NCBI GenBank assembly: GCA_031278735.1 | Contig: JAITJU010000057.1 | Span: 1-8,859, forward strand | Direction: 5' to 3' | Source of the DNA: Zoogloeaceae bacterium | GTDB taxonomy: Bacteria; Pseudomonadota; Gammaproteobacteria; Burkholderiales; Rhodocyclaceae | Length of the DNA stretch: 8,859 nt | In this document: positions 5,462 through 8,859 of the stretch, in pieces | Layout of the letters: every line of letters begins with the position of its first letter | How positions within the stretch are numbered: position 1 is the first letter of the stretch | The notes under the pieces: generated by a model | Told to the model about the DNA's origin: nothing | Database searches by the model: none | Seen by the model: the letters and a program-made list of their open reading frames with translations, nothing else | Program-made: the position numbers and the translations under genes

Positions 5462-7182
5462 AGCTTCGCCTTCAGCGCGTCCAGAAGCGCTTCTTTTTCC
5501 AGCAGGACGGCCTCGCTGTCCCGACGCCCTTTCAGTTCCAGCCTGCCGTCCTTCAGGCCGCGCTCGCTTACCACGATACGATGCGGCACCCCGATCAGTT
5601 CCATGTCGGCGAACAGGGAACCCGGGCGCTCGTCGCGGTCGTCCAGCAAAACATCGAAGCCGATGGATACGAGTTCCGCGTAGAGCGCGTCGGCGGCAAG
5701 CCGCGCCGCTTCGTTCTTGTGATAGCCCATCGGCACGATGGCCGCCTGAAAAGGCGCGATGGCGGCGGGGAAAATGATGCCTTTTTCGTCATGCCCCTGC
5801 TCGATGGCCGCGCCGACAACGCGCGAGACGCCGATGCCGTAGCAGCCCATTTCCATGATCTGACGCTTGCCCTGTTCATCCAGGTAGCCGCAGTCGAGCG
5901 CGCGCGCGTAGGTTGCGCGCAACTGGAAGATATGCCCGACTTCGATGCCGCGGCAAAGCGCCAGCTTGCCCTTGCCGTCGGGAGACGGATCGCCCGCGAC
6001 CACATTGCGCAAGTCGGCGATTTCCGGCTCCGGGCAATCGCGCCCCCAATTGACGCCGGTCAAATGAAAACCCGCCGCGTTCGCCCCGCAGACGAAATCG
6101 CCCATGACCGCCGCGCCGCGGTCGGCAATGACGCGCGTCTTGCCTGCGTCCACGCCGACCGGGCCGATATAGCCCGCCTCGCACCCCAGATGCGCCACAA
6201 TCTCCGTCTCACTGGCAAAGCGAAACGACGCGAACCCCTCGATCTTGCTTGCCTTGACTTCATTCAGGACGTGATCGGCGCGCAGCAGCAGCAGGGCAAA
6301 GCGCGGCGCTTCCCCTTCGCGCCCTTCACTCACCACGGCAATGGCCTTGACCAAACGGTCGAGCGGAATTTGCAGGAATTCGGCGACTTCGGCGCAGGCG
6401 GTCTTGCCGGGCGTCGCCGTCTTTTGCAGCGGGACGCGGGCGGGCGGGCGGGGCGTCGTCGGCGCCAGCGCCTCGGCCAGTTCCACATTGGCGGCATAGC
6501 CGGAATCCGGGCAGTAGGCGATGTCGTCCTCGCCGGTTTCGGCGATCACATGGAATTCGTGCGATCCGGCGCCGCCGATGGAGCCGGTGTCCGCCGCCAC
6601 GGCGCGGAATTTTAGTCCCAGGCGGGTAAAGATGCGGGTATAGGTTTCGTACATGCGCTGATATTCGCGCTCCAGATCCGCGCGACTCGCGTGGAAGGAA
6701 TAGCCGTCCTTCATCAGGAACTCGCGCCCGCGCATGACGCCGAAGCGGGGACGGATCTCGTCGCGGAACTTGGTCTGGATCTGGTAGAGATGCAGCGGCA
6801 GCTGGCGGTAGCTTTTCACGTCGCGGCGCACCACGTCGGTAATGACTTCCTCGTGCGTCGGGCCGATGACGAAATCGCGCTGGTGACGGTCCTTGAAGCG
6901 CAGCAATTCCGGCCCGTATTTTTCCCAGCGCCCCGATTCCTGCCAGAGTTCGGCGGGCTGCACGGCGGGCATCAGAAGCTCGATCGCGCCCGCCCGGTTC
7001 ATTTCCTCGCGCACGATGTTCTCGACCTTGCGCAGCACCCGGAGTCCCAGCGGCATCCAGGTATACACGCCAGCGGCGGCGCGCTTGATGAACCCGGCGC
7101 GCAGCATGAGCTTCTGGCTAATCACGTCCGCGTCGGCGGGCGCTTCTTTCAGCGTAGTGAAAAAAAACCGGGAAGAACGCAT
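5449..7182 (-). CDS. proS: Prolyl-tRNA synthetase (ProRS), bacterial editing type
   Basis: This 577-residue cytoplasmic class II aminoacyl-tRNA synthetase charges tRNA-Pro with proline. Length and layout match E. coli-type ProRS (about 572 residues). The catalytic core has GPTHEE (108-112), motif 2 FRDEIRPRFGVMRGREFLMKD starting at 139, and motif 3 GCYGIGVSRVVGAAIEQ (446-462). An INS editing domain lies at about 225-395, with a Lys at 279 (DRLVKAI) where the family keeps its editing lysine. The anticodon-binding domain fills about 470-577 (LLDDRDERPGSLFADMELIG, GVPHRIVVSE). The ATG at 7182 follows GGATGG and a run of seven T, a weak ribosome site. It is divergent from rppH with a 112-base gap and overlaps the transglycosylase gene downstream. 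Confidence 0.98.
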   Translation of the reverse strand: MRSSRFFFTTLKEAPADADVISQKLMLRAGFIKRAAAGVYTWMPLGLRVLRKVENIVREEMNRAGAIELLMPAVQPAELWQESGRWEKYGPELLRFKDRHQRDFVIGPTHEEVITDVVRRDVKSYRQLPLHLYQIQTKFRDEIRPRFGVMRGREFLMKDGYSFHASRADLEREYQRMYETYTRIFTRLGLKFRAVAADTGSIGGAGSHEFHVIAETGEDDIAYCPDSGYAANVELAEALAPTTPRPPARVPLQKTATPGKTACAEVAEFLQIPLDRLVKAIAVVSEGREGEAPRFALLLLRADHVLNEVKASKIEGFASFRFASETEIVAHLGCEAGYIGPVGVDAGKTRVIADRGAAVMGDFVCGANAAGFHLTGVNWGRDCPEPEIADLRNVVAGDPSPDGKGKLALCRGIEVGHIFQLRATYARALDCGYLDEQGKRQIMEMGCYGIGVSRVVGAAIEQGHDEKGIIFPAAIAPFQAAIVPMGYHKNEAARLAADALYAELVSIGFDVLLDDRDERPGSLFADMELIGVPHRIVVSERGLKDGRLELKGRRDSEAVLLEKEALLDALKAKLCAS

Positions 7183-7294
7183 AAAAAAACCATCCAGTTG
7201 GCAAAGCGTGGAATTTTACATCGGCAGGTAATTTTGCATGGAAGTTGTAGTTATGGAAGAATCCACGCTAAGTTACAATTCAACAGGATATTTT
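7183..7294. promoter_or_regulatory. Divergent promoter region of proS and rppH
   Basis: This is an AT-richer gap between two divergent housekeeping genes. On the plus strand TACAAT at 7274-7279 is a good -10 candidate for rppH, though with a poor -35. On the minus strand TGTAAAAT (TAAAAT at 7218-7213) is a -10 candidate for proS. These are candidates only; neither has a strong -35 box. Confidence 0.4.
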
Positions 7295-7828
7295 ATGCTC
7301 GACTGCGAAGGCTTTCGCCCAAACGTCGGCATCATCTTGTGCAACGCCAAAAACGAGGTTTTCTGGGGAAAACGGATACGGGCGCACTCCTGGCAGTTCC
7401 CGCAAGGCGGCATCAAGCGCGGGGAAACGCCGGAGGAAGCCATGTACCGTGAACTGTGCGAAGAAATCGGGCTGCGTCCCGAACACGTGCGCATCCTCGG
7501 TCGAACCAAGGGCTGGTTGCGCTATGAGGTGCCGACGCACTGGATCAAGCGCGAATGGCGCGGCTCTTACAAGGGACAAAAACAGATCTGGTTTTTGCTG
7601 CGGCTCATCGGCCATGACAGCAACGTCTCCCTGCGCGCCTCCAGCCATCCCGAATTTGACGCCTGGCGCTGGCTCGATTATTGGACGCCGCTGGAAAACG
7701 TCATCGAATTCAAGCGTGACGTCTATGCCCATGCGCTGCACGAACTGGCACGCTTTCTGGAGCGTGACGCCCCCCGGCGTCCCGCGCCGTCCGCCACGCC
7801 GGAATCCGCTTCGGAGACCCGGCCATGA
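7295..7828 (+). CDS. rppH: RNA pyrophosphohydrolase RppH (NudH)
   Basis: This 177-residue Nudix hydrolase removes pyrophosphate from the 5' triphosphate end of RNA, which opens transcripts to 5'-end-dependent decay. The ATG at 7295 gives the family start MLDCEGFRPNVGIILCNAKN and has AGGA six bases upstream; further in-frame ATGs upstream (7238, 7253) are rejected for lack of family similarity. The Nudix box is at residues 38-60 (GGIKRGETPEEAM, RELCEEIGL), with Glu53, Glu56 and Glu57 as metal ligands. Other family landmarks are HSWQFPQGG (31-39), HWIKREWRG, GQKQIWFLLRL and HPEFDAWRWLDYW. After about residue 160 a Pro/Ala/Ser-rich tail is probably disordered. The stop overlaps the next ATG by four bases (ATGA), so the CNP1-like gene is probably co-translated. 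Confidence 0.97.
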   Translation: MLDCEGFRPNVGIILCNAKNEVFWGKRIRAHSWQFPQGGIKRGETPEEAMYRELCEEIGLRPEHVRILGRTKGWLRYEVPTHWIKREWRGSYKGQKQIWFLLRLIGHDSNVSLRASSHPEFDAWRWLDYWTPLENVIEFKRDVYAHALHELARFLERDAPRRPAPSATPESASETRP

Positions 7829-8406
7829 AAACCGGCGCGCGTCGTCATGGCGCCCTGCTGTGCCTCGGCGCCGCGGTTTTCTGCCTCAATCTTCAGGCCG
7901 CGCCGCGCGATGGCGACATTTACGGCTACGGCAAGCGCGACACCTACACTTCGGACGATGACGAGCACGAAAAAAAGCCTTGGGAAGAAAACACGTTCGA
8001 TCTGCCCGCCTACCCGGAAGCGCGGGATTTTTACAGCTTTTATGTCAGCGCCGCCGCGACCAGCCGGTTTTTCATCGACGTCGAAAACATCAGCATCGGC
8101 AGTGATGGCGTTGTGCGCTACACGCTGATGATCGTCAGCCCTTCCGGCATCCAGAACGTCAGCCGCGAAGGGATGCGCTGCCAGAGCCGCGAAAAACGCA
8201 CTTACGCCATGGGGCGCGTCCATGAAAAAACCTGGTCGCGCGCCCGCGGCAGCCAATGGACGCGCATCCGCAACGAAACCGCCAACCGCTATCACGCCGC
8301 CCTGTTTCTGGATTTTTTCTGCCCGAACGGCCTCATCGCCACGCGCGTCGAAGACATCCAGAAGGCCATCCGCAAAGACGGCGCCCCCTGGACGGAAGCG
8401 CCCTGA
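7825..8406 (+). CDS. CNP1-like family exported protein
   Basis: This 193-residue protein resembles the CNP1-like family, conserved in betaproteobacteria and without a known biochemical role. A signal peptide covers about residues 1-25 (core GALLCLGAAVFCLNLQA, cleavage before APRD), so it should be periplasmic or envelope-associated. The mature protein starts with an acidic, low-complexity stretch (YTSDDDEHEKKPWEE). The folded part follows: ENTFDLPAYPEARDFYSFYV, then FIDVENISIGSDGVVRYTLM, IVSPSGIQNVSREGMRC and TYAMGRVHEKTW. Cys119 and Cys166 could form a disulfide. Overlap with rppH (ATGA) and a 25-base gap to the radical SAM gene suggest one operon. The family call is from recalled sequence features and gene position; function is unknown. 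Confidence 0.82.
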   Translation: MKTGARRHGALLCLGAAVFCLNLQAAPRDGDIYGYGKRDTYTSDDDEHEKKPWEENTFDLPAYPEARDFYSFYVSAAATSRFFIDVENISIGSDGVVRYTLMIVSPSGIQNVSREGMRCQSREKRTYAMGRVHEKTWSRARGSQWTRIRNETANRYHAALFLDFFCPNGLIATRVEDIQKAIRKDGAPWTEAP

Positions 8407-8431
8407 TTCGCCCTGCCGTAAGGATTGCGCC

Positions 8432-8859
8432 ATGGGTTTCCCCTTCCGTTACATCGAGCCGCTCTATCGCCCGCCCAGCGAGGCGCATTCCCTGATTCTG
8501 CCGCTGACGGACGGTTGTTCATGGAACCGCTGCGCCTTTTGCGAGATGTACGCCGCGCCGCAGAAACGCTTCCGAACGCGTGACGCTTCGGAAGTGCTGG
8601 CGGGAATTCAGGCGCTGGGCGCGCATGCGGGCGCGGCGGATATTCGCCGGGTATTCCTTGCGGATGGCGATGCGCTGGTTCTGTCGACCCGGCGTCTTCT
8701 GGACGCGCTGCTCGCCATTCGCGCGCGCCTGCCCGCCGTGCGCCGGGTTTCCTGCTACGGCATGCCGCGCAATGTGCGGACAAAAAGCGTACAGGAATTG
8801 CGGGAGCTGGCTGCGGCGGGACTCTCCCTGGTTTACGTGGGCGCGGAATCGGGCGACGA
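8432..8859 (+). CDS. Radical SAM protein, N-terminal part (cut by window end)
   Basis: The first 142 residues of a radical SAM enzyme are present; the frame is open at the window edge. The ATG at 8432 has AAGGA seven bases upstream. The cluster-binding motif is TDGCSWNRCAFCEMY, giving Cys29, Cys34 and Cys37 in a CX4CX2C spacing rather than the classic CX3CX2C. Such cysteines hold the [4Fe-4S] cluster that splits S-adenosylmethionine. RVFLADGDAL (73-82) and LVYVGAESGD (133-142) match the conserved barrel strands and SAM-contact region of COG1032-like proteins. The substrate cannot be told from this part. It follows the CNP1-like gene by 25 bases and is probably in the same operon as rppH. Confidence 0.9.
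   Translation, partial: MGFPFRYIEPLYRPPSEAHSLILPLTDGCSWNRCAFCEMYAAPQKRFRTRDASEVLAGIQALGAHAGAADIRRVFLADGDALVLSTRRLLDALLAIRARLPAVRRVSCYGMPRNVRTKSVQELRELAAAGLSLVYVGAESGD

Noticed and set aside
5419..6615. A 398-codon plus-strand open frame opposite proS
   Set aside because: It is antisense to the conserved ProRS editing and anticodon domains and shows no family motif; it comes from GC-rich codon use.

Overview
The window looks like an ordinary chromosomal segment of a GC-rich betaproteobacterium. This rests on the RppH, ProRS and CNP1-like proteins, the divergent rppH/proS arrangement with a CNP1-like gene beside it, and a GC-rich tRNA-Val(CAC); I cannot name the genus. The right half (about 4.4-8.9 kb) is dense housekeeping sequence. 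The left half (1-2.3 kb) is sparse accessory sequence with visible decay.

Left to right: positions 44-578 (minus) hold what I read as a decayed gene, with one in-frame TGA and several frame changes, starting inside the stop codon of a higA-type antitoxin gene (571-885, minus). The antitoxin overlaps by four bases a HigB-type toxin gene (882-1085, minus) that has lost its N-terminal part. These lie directly downstream of a complete tRNA-Val(CAC) with encoded CCA (1196-1272, minus), which has its own strong sigma70-type promoter (1288-1316). The 3' side of a tRNA gene followed by a broken toxin-antitoxin module suggests an old island edge, but no integrase or att duplication is visible. About 490 bases (1317-1807) hold no gene I can support.

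Next is a heavy-metal resistance pair: cadR (MerR family, minus) divergent from a Zn/Cd/Pb P1B-type ATPase gene (plus). Between them is a classic MerR-type promoter with a 19-bp spacer carrying an imperfect dyad. The regulator would sense Cd/Pb/Zn in the cytoplasm and switch on the exporter. The ATPase lacks the usual N-terminal HMA domain and has only a short Cys-rich N-terminus.

Convergent with the ATPase is a small gene for a secreted 74-residue protein of unknown function (4378-4602, minus). Upstream of it on the same strand are a lytic transglycosylase (4829-5461) and proS (5449-7182), which overlap by 13 bases. Divergent from proS is a plus-strand run: rppH (RNA pyrophosphohydrolase), a CNP1-like exported protein overlapping rppH by four bases, and a radical SAM protein cut by the window end. 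No rRNA, insertion sequence, CRISPR array or integrase is visible, and I found no clearly new multi-gene system. The points most worth checking are the decayed module beside the tRNA, the HMA-less exporter and the small secreted protein.
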